Assembly (NCBI RefSeq): GCF_037042905.1
Contig: NC_087253.1
Coordinates: 16,904,001-16,968,000 of the forward strand
Direction: 5' to 3'
Length of the DNA stretch: 64,000 bases
DNA from: Lytechinus pictus
Taxonomy: Eukaryota > Echinodermata > Echinoidea > Temnopleuroida > Toxopneustidae
Numbering within the stretch: position 1 is the stretch's first letter; every line of letters begins with the position of its first letter. A program made the position numbers and the translations under genes. Below the pieces are notes generated by a model. The model made no database searches. It was not told where the DNA came from and was given only the letters and a program-made list of their open reading frames with translations. This document shows positions 42,788 to 55,410 of this stretch, in pieces.

Positions 42788-43315
42788 AATGTTTGCACAA
42801 AAAAGGAGAGGGAAAGGGAAAGGAAAAGGGAGGGGGAAAGGTAGAGGAGAGAGAGGGAAAAGGAGACCATAAAATAGAAAGAAAACAAAGGAAAGGAAGA
42901 GGGGAAGGGAGAGGGAAAGAAAAATGGAAAGAGCGAGAAAAGAGTATATAGGGGAGGGAGAAAGGAAAGAAAAGAAGGGAAAGGAAAAAGCGAGAAAGGG
43001 AATGGAGGGGGCGGGAAAGGAAAGGAGAGACAATAAAAGACAGATCAGGGGAGGGGGAAAGGTAGAGGAGAGAGAGGGAAAAGGAGACCATAAAATAGAA
43101 AGAAAACAAAAGAAAGGAAGAGGGGAAGGGAGAGGGAAAGAAAAATGGAAAGAGCGAGAAAAGAGTAGGGGAGGGAGAAAGGAAAGAAAAGAAGGGAAAG
43201 GAAAAGCGAAAAAGGGAAGGGAAAGGGAGAGAAGAAAAGTAGGGAGAACGAAAATGGGGAAAGGGAGAAGGAGAGGGGATAATGAAGGGGATAGGAAAAT
43301 GTCAAGTTTGAAGAT
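42788..43315. repeat. Polypurine tract with a 221-bp tandem duplication
   Basis: Over 500 bp of almost pure A/G on the plus strand. A block beginning GAGGGGGAAAGGTAGAG at 42830 recurs at 43051 and stays similar to ~43210. Frames across it (Arg/Lys/Glu or Ser/Phe/Leu rich) are artefacts. Confidence 0.9.
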
Positions 43316-43419
43316 CTGAATATTAACACTAAAACAAAATTAGACTCCCATGTTTTATTTATAAAAATACCATCTTTTTCATGATTATAAAGGTTCAACG
43401 TCCCTGTTCTAGGTCTAAA

Positions 43420-43930
43420 CTTCAACATAAATCTACTGGCGCTTCGCGCTTGAATTCTGGAGGTCATTCCTCTTTTAAAAGTATAGGTAATCTGTCGGAC
43501 TTTTCAAATCCCAAATTTAAATCTTAAGCGCAAATGCCCTCGCATTATTTTTCATTTAGATACAGTCCTGTCATCAATATCAAAAACTCTAAGCGCGAGC
43601 TTCGCGCTGGCATCATTTTTGTAAGTGACATTTATGATGTTGTTCATATTTTAAAAATGTCCATTTGTTGAGGTTTAAATGTCCAAAAGTTCAGCGCTCG
43701 CATAATTTGTAAGGTAAATAGACCTTCCCTTTAAATTGTTATACAAAGGCGCTTATACAACGTCCAGAATGCAGTTCGGAATATTGAAAATAACTATTGG
43801 TCCCGCTATTTCTGCCCGTGCGACAAGCATTTATCATTTTGAATCATGAGATTCACCTTTAAAATATGATGAAAAAGTATCGTTAAGACTGAATTAAGAA
43901 AAAAAAAGAAGCTCACGTTTCACGCTCGCA
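43420..43930 (+). repeat. GCGCTTCGCGCT-type degenerate repeat, cluster 1
   Basis: Words such as GGCGCTTCGCGCTTG (43439), GCGCGAGCTTCGCGCTGG (43595), GCGCTCGCATAATTT (43695) and TCACGCTCGCATTTT (43921) recur at ~80-220 bp spacing among AT-rich sequence containing 'catgattataaa' and 'aaaatgtcc'. A related partial unit is at 44260-44390. Confidence 0.55.
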
Positions 43931-44148
43931 TTTTAATTGATCCGTTAGCTTGTGATAATAATGGTGACTTCGTTAATATATCTTAGCGGACATGTCCACC
44001 TTTTGGTGCTTCAAGAAAAATAAACACAACACACAAATAATAATAGAAAACGAACAAGAATAGAATAGATAGTTACCTATTCCATTCATGAATTCTTATT
44101 TAACAGTCCCCAAAACGTATTTTTTTCGTGTTAGCTTATTTCATATAC

Positions 44149-44206
44149 ATATATATATAAATAAATATATATATATATATATATATATAGGCGTAAATAA
44201 ATCAAG

Positions 44207-44248
<42 letters not shown>
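44149..44248. repeat. Two adjacent (TA)n runs
   Basis: Two (TA)n tracts (44149-44191 and 44211-44248) separated by about 20 bp of unique sequence. Confidence 0.9.
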
Positions 44249-44249
<1 letters not shown>

Positions 44250-44950
44250 TCTCCTCATCATGGTTATAAAAAGTGCTCAGAATGTTTTATTTTCAAGTCC
44301 TTGTATCAGAATTTTCAGCTCGGGCAGCTCTATCGCATTTTGATTACTATCCTGTTGATTTATTTACTTGAACAAAATATTTAAAATGTCCAGCTTTTAG
44401 AACAGATATCAAAAAAAGGTATTCACCTTTGATCATAGATGAGGAAGAAGAAAAAAGTGAGAAAAAAAATAGGAAACAAACTAACGAATTAATGTGACAT
44501 AATTTTTCTTCATTTCAAGGCGACTCTTTACATTTCATCATCGCTGATGGCGCTACAATAGAAAATACCGCTTGACAGCAAAAAAAAAACAGAAAGAGGA
44601 AAATAATGCTGAGCGTCTAAAATGCAGCTAGCAGTACAAGCTGCAGAACCGTAAACAAACATCTTGTGAATAATATCGCGCGCCCTCTTTAAGCAAAAGT
44701 TTACAACCACAATGACCCTGCGGTATCTACGTGAAGATCACGAGAAAATGCATTTTTTTTCTTAAAAACACACCAAAGAGAAGACAAGAAACGATCCATA
44801 TGGTTCGGTAAGTGTCATAGCACAATTAGAAACATTATTTTAAAAGGAATGGCATAGTTATTTTAGTAAAAAGGGTGTGAAAAATTCGCGTGCACCATGT
44901 GCATATGAATCCTTCGCACGCGAGATGCATTGATCCCATGAGTGGGGGTG

Positions 44951-47198
44951 GCCTGGAGGCGTTTGGGGAGTGAAAGTAATATATGGTTGGAACTACCCCT
45001 TATCGACCACCTAATCTTCTAAGCATCGTATCTGCGAAAATATCAATTTTACCCAGTTTTTCGTCTCATTTGTGCAGAAAATTGAGCAGATTAAAAAAAA
45101 CTAAAAGATTAGATTCCCATGTTTCGCTCGGCGACTCCAATTCAATCCGCGTATATATCGACGAACAACGAATGCGACGATTTTACATTTGCTCATTTGC
45201 ACCCGTCTTTTGAAACCGACCACCCGCGATACACTAAGTTTACGGCCGATTCTGGTCGCGGTTGTGAAATATTTTTACTCTTTCAAATCAGTTCTATGAC
45301 GTCAACATGCTAAATGATCGCCTCACTACTTCCACTGCGAGCTCCGGCGCATGATTCGACGATTGACGACGGATATTTGTTCTAAAGCCGTTTCCTATCG
45401 GATTTCTTGGTTTTTCAGCAGGGTTTGGGTTTGGTCAATACAATTTTGATTTTCTACTTTTTGTTGATTCTTTTTTTCTCGTAAAATTGATTCTTATCGT
45501 TTCTATGGACACTGCGCCTACTCTCCCGCGCGTATCGTTTGTAATACGCAATAATTTTAACGCGCGCAAGGTGGTCGGTTTCAAAAGAGGTGGTCGATAT
45601 GTGGTAGTCTCACCATACTGTACGTATGGTCACTCCCCTAACGCCTGGCGTTTGTACTTATATACGGTATAGGCTCCCACACACCAAAGGAAAATGCAAC
45701 TATATGTATAAAAATTCGCCAAACTGCTAGTTAAAAACTTTAGATTCCAGTTTTAACACTTCTGTACATGGGTAAAAATATTGGTCGGCAACGTTTGGCA
45801 AAAAAGGATAGTTATGGTTACAAAATGATGTCAGAATTATATGAATTAATTAAAGTAGAAGAGAGTTTAGTTTACTTCCACTTGTTGACATCGCCATCTT
45901 TGATCCTTTGTAAATGCAACCTAGTTACGTAACGCGTATAGAGGGCGGCAAAATCATGAGCGGTGCTAGATTAAAAAGTGCTAAAATGTCCAACCACTGA
46001 ACTAGAAATACAAAGAGAAAACATGCATCTTGCCTTCTACGGCGCATTCTCGAACAATTGACCTAGCAAAATGCCGCCCTCGATCCCGACTCGCTCTAGA
46101 TCTATATCTAGCGCTATAGCGAGCTGAGCGTAGCGTAGTAGCATTCACCGTACCCATCCATCGCGCGCTATTCACCGTGCTTGATAATACGTTGCTCCTA
46201 AATGCATTACTTTTCACATAAACGTGAGCAACAGCGAACACGTGTTTTTGTCAAAGTTGTGACCGCCGCAATTCAGCGCTTACTTCATATCACGAAGTCA
46301 CAGAAAACTTCCCTTCATTTGTTTGGAGATTGTTGCCCGGATCGCCGTGGAAGTGATACTGAAATTATCGGTCGATTTTCATTATTTTTTATTGTCAATT
46401 TGAGGAGCTTGCGTTTGCAGCACATGTGTACCAGCGTATAATACGCAATGATCACTGTTGTAATTGGTGATTCTCAAATTGGCACCGAGTGTTATTGCGC
46501 AATGTTTTCGAGACCGGATCGTGGTACAAAAAATGTGGATTAAATCGGTTATTTTGGAAGTGAATTCACTCCAGCTTGGTAAAAAATATGTTTTCCCGAA
46601 CTGAGCCTGTATTATATAGATCTAGTGTGGGGATATCACTCGTGTCAAGGTGAATACATTTAATTGAGAGTGTTGTTCCACGATCGAATGTTTTTTTTAT
46701 GTTAGGGAGCCTAGGCTAAATTACGGTCCCCTTTTCATGTCGACATTGTCGATGTCGGGATTAATTTTTAAGCGACATGTCGACATTGATTTTTGTTTCC
46801 GACAACAGCACTAGAAGCGGGACATTTTAGCACTTTTTAATCTAGCACCGCTCATGATTTTGCCGCCCTCTATACGCATCACGTAACTAGGTTGCATTTA
46901 AAAAGATGGCGATGTCAACAAGTGTAAGTAAACTCTCTTCTACTTTTATCAATTCATATAATTCTGGCATCATTTTGTAACCATAACTATCCATTTTTTG
47001 CCAAACGTTGCCAACCAATATTTTTACCCATGTACAGAAGTGTTAAAACTAGATTCTAAACATAACTAGCAGTTTGGCGCATTTTTATAGTTGCATTTTT
47101 CTTTGGTGTGTGGGAGCCTATAAGTACAAATGCCAGGCGTTAGGGGAGTGACCATACGTACAGTATATTACTTTCACTCCCCAAACGCCTCCAGGCTA
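44951..47198. mobile_element. Composite foldback of the CCTGGAGGCG family
   Basis: Ends are GCCTGGAGGCGTTTGGGGAG (44951) and CTCCCCAAACGCCTCCAGGC (ending 47196). Second-tier arms of about 400 bp pair 45605-46000 with 46815-47170 (for example CTAGATTAAAAAGTGC at 45967 and GCACTTTTTAATCTAG at 46830). Two further insertions lie inside: 44989-45610, with its own ends ACTACCCCTTATCGACCACC / GGTGGTCGATATGTGGTAGT, and 46139-46810. No transposase frame. Confidence 0.75.
46139..46810 (+). mobile_element. Repeat copy in the foldback loop, paired with 59496-60201
   Basis: Runs from TAGCATTCACCGTACCCATC to CCGACAACAGCACT. The reverse complement of nearly the whole sequence is at 59496-60201, including CATGTCGACATTGTCGATGT and TTTGAGGAGCTTGCGTTTGC. 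Small ORFs in both copies are related to each other but differ in length, so are not conserved genes. Confidence 0.75.
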
Positions 47199-47399
47199 GT
47201 CAGGGGCCCGTTTTTCAACACCGTCATAAGTCTAACTTCTTGACTAAATCAAAGATAGTAAGCTACTTGTCCGCTAACCATTCAAGAAAGGCAAGATCGG
47301 GGGCGCTAATGCAGTTTCGCACCCGCCGATTACAGTGCTAGCATACCTCATCACCAATAGGCTAGCAATACTTGGTCCCAAATCATGTCTTGTCATGAC

Positions 47400-47892
47400 T
47401 AGCCTGGAGGTGTCTGGGAGTAAAATTATTTCTACTACATGTATATGTAGGCTTACTCCCCATGATGCCTGGCAAGGCATTGGGCCACACGAAGGAGAGT
47501 TTTTTTAGAAAACAATGTTGCTCCAAAATATTTGATATATTTAACTTGCTTATCACACAATTTTGTAAATGGAAAAGAAGTTCATTTCCCCCATTAGGCA
47601 CTTATAAAGTTTTTTACACGAAAAATAATACAAATATTGAGAAAAATCATGTGAGAAGATGAGCAGATACTCACCGATGATCTTGTCGCCATATTTCCTT
47701 CTTTGTTCGTAGCCTAGTTAAAAGACGCGTATAAGAGAGGGCGACGATATCATGAGCAGTGCCAATTTAAAAAAAAAAAATTCGGCCGATGATAATCGTG
47801 AATTATAAAATACTTGCATTAACCAATAAATATTTATGTGCTAAGCCTACGTATAGTAGAAATAATTTTACTCCCCAGATGCCTCCAGGCTA
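47400..47892. mobile_element. TAGCCTGGAGG-family MITE, 8-bp target duplication
   Basis: 493 bp between perfect repeats of GTCATGAC (47392-47399 and 47893-47900). Inverted ends TAGCCTGGAGGTGTCTGGG and CCAGATGCCTCCAGGCTA. Same family as the outer ends of 44951-47198 and as 16694. Inserted in the left end of the 47302 element. Confidence 0.75.
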
Positions 47893-47946
47893 GTCATGAC
47901 AAGTCTCTCAGTCACATTTCGTCGTCAATATACCCACTGCTTTTCA

Positions 47947-48406
47947 GGCGCTAATGCAGTTTCGCATCTGCCGATTACCAGCATACCTCATCACCAATAC
48001 TTGTTCCCAGATGTCATGACAAGTCTCTTGGTTCACATTTCGATGTCAATATACCCACTGCTTTCCCAAATATTGTGAGGGGTAACGGCTGTATTTTGAC
48101 TGCGATCTCGAAGACACCGAATCCTCAGTCAAACATCGCTTTGCTCACATTATTTGGTTGCTAAATTCAGTCCATATCAACATTACAGCGATGGCAAATC
48201 CAAGCGATCTGCGAAGCGATGTCTACGGATTAGATCAACGAGGTCAAGATCGAAGCCGAAATACAGCCGTTCCCGATCAGGATATTTTGAAAAGCAGTAG
48301 GTATATTGACATCGAAATATGACTGCGAGACTTGTCATGACATTTGGAACAGATATTGGTGATGAGGTATGCTGGTAATCGGCCAGTGCGAAACTGCATT
48401 AGCGCC
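47947..48406. mobile_element. GGCGCTAATGC MITE, inner copy nested in its own family
   Basis: 460 bp with the same ends as the outer element. Flanks GCTTTTCA (47939-47946) and GCTTTTCC (48407-48414) match at 7 of 8. Its ends and the outer element's ends are four copies of one ~80 bp terminal repeat. Confidence 0.8.
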
Positions 48407-49032
48407 GCTTTTCCAAATATTGCGAGCGGTAACACCTGTATTTTGACTGTGATCTTGAAGGCATCGATCGTTCGAATCCTCAGTCAAACATCGCTTCGCT
48501 TGGCTTCACCGCTCGCCGTCATGTTGATATGGACTGAAGTTATGCAACCAAAAGATTCACATGCGGCATGCTGGCAGTTCATTTGCCACATGTTCACATG
48601 ATTTGGTTGCTAAATTCAGTTCATATCAACATACTGCGCACGGCGAATCCGAGTGATCCGCGAAGCGATGTCTACGGATTAGTTTAACGACGTTGAGATC
48701 CAAGCCGAAATACAGCCGTTCTCGATTACGATATTTTGTAAAGTATTGGGTATATTGACATTGAAATGTGACTGAGAGACTTGTCATGACATTTGGGAAC
48801 AAGTATTGGTGATGAGGTTTGCTGGTAATCGGCCGGTGCGAAACTGCATTAGCGCCAGATTGGGGACAACAACCTAACTAAATAGTAAATATTTATGACA
48901 CCTCCAAACCTTCAACCTGTCAACTTCTTTCTTAATGATAGACGGTAGTGGCATCACATGGAAAGCCAAGAGAGCACCGATGGGTGTATTACGTGCCGCT
49001 GTGTACAATGTCAACAGTTGCATGGCAATCCC

Positions 49033-49707
49033 TACCTCGAGCAAAGTTTGTGCAGGCTCCACTCCACTTAACTACGGCTACACAACACTACGCTCCACCT
49101 ACTCGAACTTCGAGTCCATGAACTCGATCTGATATTCTGAGTGACAGAGGTGGGATTTTATGGGGGTGGGGAATATAAAATTCATGCAATATCTTGATTT
49201 TTAAAAAGAATTAAAACTAATATTCTTACTTTACACAAAGTTTCATTTAGTTCCATGCTTTTATCAGTCTCAAAATTGGTGATTTAGAGCCAACATGAAG
49301 TTCCTCACACATATTTATAATTCGCTGCCGATTTCAAAACATTGCATGCGGATGCAATATGCGCGAGATACCGGGTCTGGTCTGACCCGACCGACCTCAC
49401 GCGCATGCAATGTATTGAATATTGATACGTGTGAGAAACTTCATGTTGGCTCTAAATCATCAATTTTGAGACGGATAGAGGCATGGAGAAGAAGTGAAAC
49501 TTTGTGTGCAGGAAGAATATTAGTTTTAATTTTTTTAAAGAGCGTGATGTTGCATGAATTTTATTACCCCCCCCCCCCCCCCATAAAATCCCACTTTTTG
49601 TCACTCGGAATATCAGATCCAGTTCAAGGTCTCAAAGTTTGGGTAGGTGGAGCGTAGTGTAGCAATAGTGAAGTGGAGTGGAGCCTGCACGAACTTCACT
49701 CGAGGTA
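49033..49707. mobile_element. Long-TIR MITE with perfect 9-bp target duplication (Mutator-like)
   Basis: 675 bp, flanked by GGCAATCCC at 49024-49032 and 49708-49716. Ends TACCTCGAG / CTCGAGGTA; arms of about 320 bp pair across a short centre near 49360 (for example GAGCCAACATGAAGTTCCTC at ~49286 against GAAACTTCATGTTGGCTC at ~49435). A 9-bp duplication with long inverted arms is characteristic of MULEs. The ORF at 49295-49657 is inside and not a gene. Confidence 0.85.
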
Positions 49708-49716
49708 GGCAATCCC

Positions 49717-52700
49717 ACAAATTTAAAAGAGGTTTCTATAAAATCAAGTCCGGCCTTCTATGAACATGACAAACTTACGAAAAGATGTGAAGTCAATTCA
49801 CCCTAAATATCATCAATATCCCTCAAATAGCTTCATTTAAGCACTAATTTCTCTTCCGGTTGATAAAATATGGATCCGTCTTTAATTTCCAAAATTGTTC
49901 GTCTAATTAGCTAAAGAACGCATGTTTTATCTACATATTAAAGACACTACATAGAAAAGACTAGGCACAAAGACTATTATACATGTAAATCGATGCAAAG
50001 CATTACGCGATGTCGGCACAGTGTCCAATCTTCTTAGGGAGCTTGTCAAAAGTCCATGCACCGTTCTTTATCGTTTTTACTGCATCCGGGTTTTCGCTTC
50101 GGCTTTCCCGCCCAACGTTCCCTCGTCTTCAAAGGAACGGCCGCCATCAAAGGCCCATTGATGCCACCGTTCTTTTGTGCGTCTTTCCTGCAAGTCTTAA
50201 TTTCTGTCGAAAGACCGAAGAATCTATTCTAAATAGCTCCCTCTACGACCAAAAAAAGGCGTGCCTTCATATTTATTGTCGGATCGGAGAGTTCGGGTTA
50301 CTGTTCTGAACTATGGTTCGCATCTATAATGGGTTCGGGTGCATTCATAAAGCCACGGTAGCTTAATAAAAAATCACGCACTTGTCATAAATCGTTACTG
50401 ATCTTTCGAATTTGCTGCAATAACCATGAAAACCTCTTTTTTTGCAATTGAAAGAGAGTCAATTCATGACGTTTTAGGTGGGAAAATAAGATTCCACAAA
50501 TTTTCGTTTCGTAGGCCCAAGCCATTCGTAGAATTCACGTCAACTTGGAATATTTATTATTACTCGCATCTGAAACAAACAAAAAAGAGAAGGAAATGGA
50601 AAGATGAAATGAATATGACCGGAACAGCTTGGCACTATTAGTCATAGATAGATCAAAGATTTATTAGAAACTGTTAAAAATAGTTTGTTCATTTTTGGAC
50701 GGGCAACCATTTCCCCAGGATAACATATTGTCTCTTAATTTTCTTTATCTCCTTGTTTTAAAGAAGCGGGACCAAAAGAGAAGATGAAAAGAGGAAGAAG
50801 AAAACTAAGAAGGATAGGGAAAGAAAAGGTAGGGGAAACAGAGAGAAAATAAGAAAATAATATTGGGATGGAGGAAGAGGAAGGGTGAAAAAATATGGAG
50901 GAAAAACAGTTGAAAGAGAAAAAAAATAGGAAATTTGAGAGGGGAAGAAATTTAGGATCGAGAATCAACGGGAGAGGGGGGACAAATTGGAATATGGAAA
51001 TGGATAGAGACAGAAAATAAGGGGAAAGAAGAAGTGAGAGCTGGTGGACGATGGGGGGAGAAATAAACGGGGAAAAGGGAAAGAGTGAAAGGGGAACAGA
51101 GGGGAAGACATGCAGTGGCGGAGGCTGGATCCGCCCCTGATTTAGATTTACATTTTATTCACCCTATCGATCCCCTCTCGGGGTATGAGAGTACAACATA
51201 TAAACAACTTATAACAGACTAAAGTATATAACTTCATTTAATTGGTTTAACGTATTAAACGAAATGTTCGGAAGTGAAGATAAATACCAAATGTGGTAAC
51301 GATCTGAAAATTAGTTCGATCAGAATCCAATGAAATTTACCAACGGAGTGTTTGTTTGTATAAATGAAAAATATTTGCCAAATAGCCCTGTGAAAGAAAA
51401 TCGTAAAAGTGCTGAGAAATGAGCTATATAAGCACGGAATTCCATCAAATGTCAGGTATTTTTCGAAGCAATATAATACGCTGTCCCACGTATGCTTTTC
51501 CGTTTTAGTCATCATCAGAATTATCGATATTGAGCGGCGATTTCATTATTCTACAAAAATAAGTGTATATTAATGTACTAGATCTAGATTTATGATAAAT
51601 ATTTCGTATCAAAATCGTCATGTAATCATATTTGAAATTGCGTCTGATACTTTGTGCTGTACATGGGCTATGACCTCTCATAATTATCGATATCGTCATC
51701 ACCGCTGTTACAATCGCAATCATTTTCATTTCTCTATTATAAGTATTATCTTCATAAACATTTCTATTATTTCATTATAATTTTATCTTCATAAATCGAT
51801 GAGGTGGGAGAAGGAGGAGAAGAAGAAGAATTACCAAGGAGAAGCAGACGTACATGTAGAATGGGGGAGCAGCAAAAAGGGATGAGAATAATAATGAGAG
51901 ATGAGGAAGAATACGAAGAGGAAAAAGGAAGATAAAGAAAAAGCTTATCAGTATATTACATAATCTGATCAAGTTTTTATTCTCATCTCGATCGTTCTCT
52001 GCATGGGTAGTGTTTAATTCATTGTTCTAATTGTCATGTTAAAACTCTTCGATTAACTTTGGTAAATAATACGTAATTTTGTCTTTTGAATTTTGTCGAG
52101 TATTAACAAGCATTCTAAAATGTTTACAAAAGTGCAGTGGTCATCGGATTTTTTTTTTCATATGTCATGAATCAAGCACCATTTCTCGATGATGTTCTAT
52201 TTTAGAAATAACCTTTTGAGCACCAAACAAAGTATGTTTCAATGTAACAGACCTACATCTTGAAGTCTGCCCCGATAGATGGTTTCCAATACAAAATACA
52301 CACATTTTGATCGGTCGCCAAATCGCTGAAAAAAAACAGAATGTGTGAAAAGGGCTAAATTTTCCAATAAAACACATTTGATTTCATACCTATCACATCA
52401 CAATCATTTTAGGGCCATGCTCATATAATCAATATTATATCGCCTTGATATAATATAGTACTCAGGAATGGAATGGTGACATGAACTTTTCTGACCGCGA
52501 TTTACCAATATAATTATAAACTTAAAAGCTTTAAATCATCATCAAGAAGGAATATAAGCGGACACAATTCAGTTAAAAAAATAAGAACTAAATGGGAGGC
52601 TTACAAGTTGCATAAATTGTGTGTGATTTTTATTTCATCAAAAAGTATGTTTCTTGGTATTATTCATTGAATGTGTGACTTTCGTAACTTTCAGTATTTC

Positions 52701-54449
52701 ATTTGTCATAATCACCAAGGCTACCACTACCACATTCACCATCACCGCCACCACCACCATCATCATCATCAGTGTTGATTATCATCACTATCATCAGCAG
52801 CATCATTATCGTCAACAGCAAGTCATCTATGTCATTATCATAGTTATTGAAATTAGGATCATTTTGGTAAGGAAATAATGAAAGGGAATGAAAGAAAGGT
52901 TGTAGCGGGAAGGGGGGGGGTGAATTTGTTCTAAAGTAAAATCAATGTGAGTAGAATTAACTCTATGTTTTTATCTATATTGCAGTGATAGTAAAAATCA
53001 ATACAATGCTAGGATGCCATGATGTTCAATAATTTAAACTTCAAATTTCAATACTTCACGGGTAAAGATATGGGGCCGTAAGCTTCAGGATGATTATGTT
53101 GAATGATGTTAACATTAGATCATTACTCTAAAGTAGATGAAAGATAATTATTATTTATCATCTATATCAGGTTGTAAACAACTGGCATACAGCAAAAGCA
53201 AATAGGGCCATGAAATAGTCTTCTCCAGCAAGAATTGAACATTATTGACCTTTCAGGATTACTTGGCATTGATACTCATCGAGGCCTATGATCATGAAAA
53301 AGCAAGATCACTCACCCGTGTAGAGAATCATTGACAATGGCATGCTCAGCGGGTTCGCCACAGACAACAATGAATGGGAGAGGCGCTAAGAGAATAGTTC
53401 CCCATATCCGCTGTCGTGATTATTGTCATAATTTCAATAGATGAACCTACTTCAAAAGACCGTTGGCCCGTCCGATGGGGAATCTTTTGTACTATAGTGT
53501 ATTAAAGTACGTGTATACAGTAACTACCGTCCCGACTTCTTTCTTTCACCATCATCGAGTAGCGATTCGCATGTAAAATCGCATAAATTATCTCACAAAA
53601 CGGATCTAATGTTCATGATTACCAGCATCACCATAATCATTACTATTATCTTTCATATATTCTTAATTATATAAAATATAAAATTGATATTGGAGAACGA
53701 TTGGAAATAGCTAATGAATGAATGAGGATGGTGATGATGATAATGATAATTATAACTTTGAAGTGATATTAACGGACATGATAATACGAATAATAATATC
53801 AGTGGTAATGTTGATTAAATGCTAACAAATGAAGATGATTGGTACATTTTGCGGCAATGAACCATGTATAACATGAGACGCGTTTTTCCTTTATCATGTT
53901 TGTTATAAAAGGTTTTCATATCATGATCCTGAAATACATAGATTATATCTAAATTAAAAAGAGAGAGAATGGACCGCCTTCATCTAATTTTGGAAAAGAT
54001 TTTGCGGGTTTTTGCGGTTGGCATTTGTAATACGAGATTATTCTAATGTTAGAGTACTGTAACATCCGAACTGCATGCCATCCCGGCTACTATACGTACG
54101 TTTTGAATACATCGGCTATTTCGATTTCTGGATGCATGATACCAATGCAGTTAAAGCGGTGTACGCCTGAATCATATTGATTGTATTAACTTTATTATAA
54201 CGTCGACAAACATAATTCATCAGATTCTTTATCATTACACCAATGACATGAACTTATGCACATATAGGCCTACGTCTTTTGCTTGATAGAACACTGACCC
54301 CCTTCCCCTCCCCCATTAGAGCGAGAACAATGAAATTGCGATACGGAGATCGGGAAACGCACGCCACTAATTTACATTATTTGTATACCACTTAGCACAA
54401 AACATTTATCTAAACGCTAAGGAAAAAATATATAGAGAGAAGGAATTTC
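49717..54449. other. Intergenic, no gene recognised
   Basis: Contains a purine-rich stretch (50740-51115), a CAT/ACC microsatellite (52725-52815) and a GAT-rich patch (53725-53755). A 'CTCAGCGGGTTCGCC' segment near 53347 recurs at about 59355. No frame shows a recognisable domain. Confidence 0.4.
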
Positions 54450-54615
54450 ACCAAAAAATAAAGTAGTTGTACAGTTCACAGTAGGCTGTATTAAAACAAT
54501 TGAGGGGCTTCACATGCGGAGGGAAAGCTATCTTTAACAAACAATGTTTTAACACGGATTTGAATTTCTCTCTTGAATCTGCTTGTTTAATACTTTTTGG
54601 TAGATTGTTCCAGAG
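54450..54615 (-). pseudogene. LINE ORF2 C-terminal relic
   Basis: On the minus strand from 54615 the frame reads LWNNLPKSIKQADSREKFKS, then VLKHCLLKIAFPPHV, the typical end of CR1/Jockey-like ORF2 ('LWN.LP..I....s...FK..L...L'). Only this tail is recognisable; 'tggatccaggggattt' upstream breaks the similarity. Confidence 0.5.
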
Positions 54616-55084
54616 TTGGATCCAGGGGATTTAAATATTAATTCTATAACAAACTACTTAAAATCTCCATTTTATGACAGTTAATCAACAATTTTCGGCT
54701 GGCGATATGCACGCACATTGATTGTTAAAAATATATTAATTCATGCATCTTATTCATTATTACAAAAGTGCTTTAAATGGCCAGTTTTCAGGCTATAATA
54801 TTGACAGATTTCGCGCTCTGATTAGGCTTATTAGATTAATAAATTAATTTAATGATAAATTGTCCCTTTTTCAGAATGGAATATCGACAAGTTTCATCTC
54901 GCGCATTGATAGGAAGAGAAATAGGAAGACAGTCATAATTTTCATACGATGGAATAATGTTCTTAGAATGTCCCGGTCCTACATGTATGTCAAAACTCAA
55001 AGTAATAATAATGAAACATATCAGCTCCTTTTTAACTGTGATCCATATCCACTCACAATTTTCCTACAAATCTTGAATTTTCCG

Positions 55085-55410
55085 CATGCGCTTCGCGCTC
55101 GCACCAATTGCTTTGTTATATATTCAACTTTTTCATGATTACAAAAATTGCTTAGAATTTCTATTCTTCAGGTAGAAAGGTAAAAATTTTCAGCTCGCGC
55201 TTCGCGCTCGCGTTATTTGACTGTTGAAATATGTAACGTCTTCATGGCTATCTGCAATCAGCCGTTAACAGATCTTTTTTATCCGAATGATCAAAGCGTA
55301 TATTAAATTTACTCATCTCGTTTAGGATCACAAGCATCGCCAGAATGCCATTTTAGGACAAAATACATGGAATAATAATTTAAAAATAGCTCGCGCTTCG
55401 CGCTCCCACT
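55085..55410 (+). repeat. GCGCTTCGCGCTCG-type degenerate repeat, cluster 2
   Basis: GCGCTTCGCGCTCGC at ~55089, CTCGCGCTTCGCGCTCGCG at ~55194 and CTCGCGCTTCGCGCTCCC at ~55390, with flanking 'tttttcatgattacaaaaat' text shared with cluster 1. Probably the same dispersed family. Confidence 0.6.

Larger units (their letters stand above)
47302..48856. mobile_element. GGCGCTAATGC foldback MITE, outer copy, 8-bp target duplication
   Basis: Inverted ends of about 80 bp (GGCGCTAATGCAGTTTCGCA at left, TGCGAAACTGCATTAGCGCC at right). The flanks AGATCGGG (47294-47301) and AGATTGGG (48857-48864) agree at 7 of 8 bases. It contains two later insertions, 47400-47892 and 47947-48406. The remaining interior has inverted 'attttgactgcgatctcgaag'-type sequence. 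An 8-bp duplication is the hAT signature. Confidence 0.75.

Noticed and set aside
42668..43467. Ser/Phe/Leu-rich and Arg/Lys/Glu-rich proteins
   Set aside because: Low-complexity translations of the polypurine tract.
46002..46441. Frames similar to those at 59872-60302, suggesting a conserved gene
   Set aside because: Similarity is explained by copies of one repeat. Frame ends differ and there is no domain.
44941..47206. An 8-bp duplication around the composite foldback (AGTGGGGG versus GTCAGGGG)
   Set aside because: Poor positional match; only the G-rich half agrees.
50010..50641. Two moderately long frames as genes
   Set aside because: No recognisable domain, codon pattern, splice context or similarity between them.
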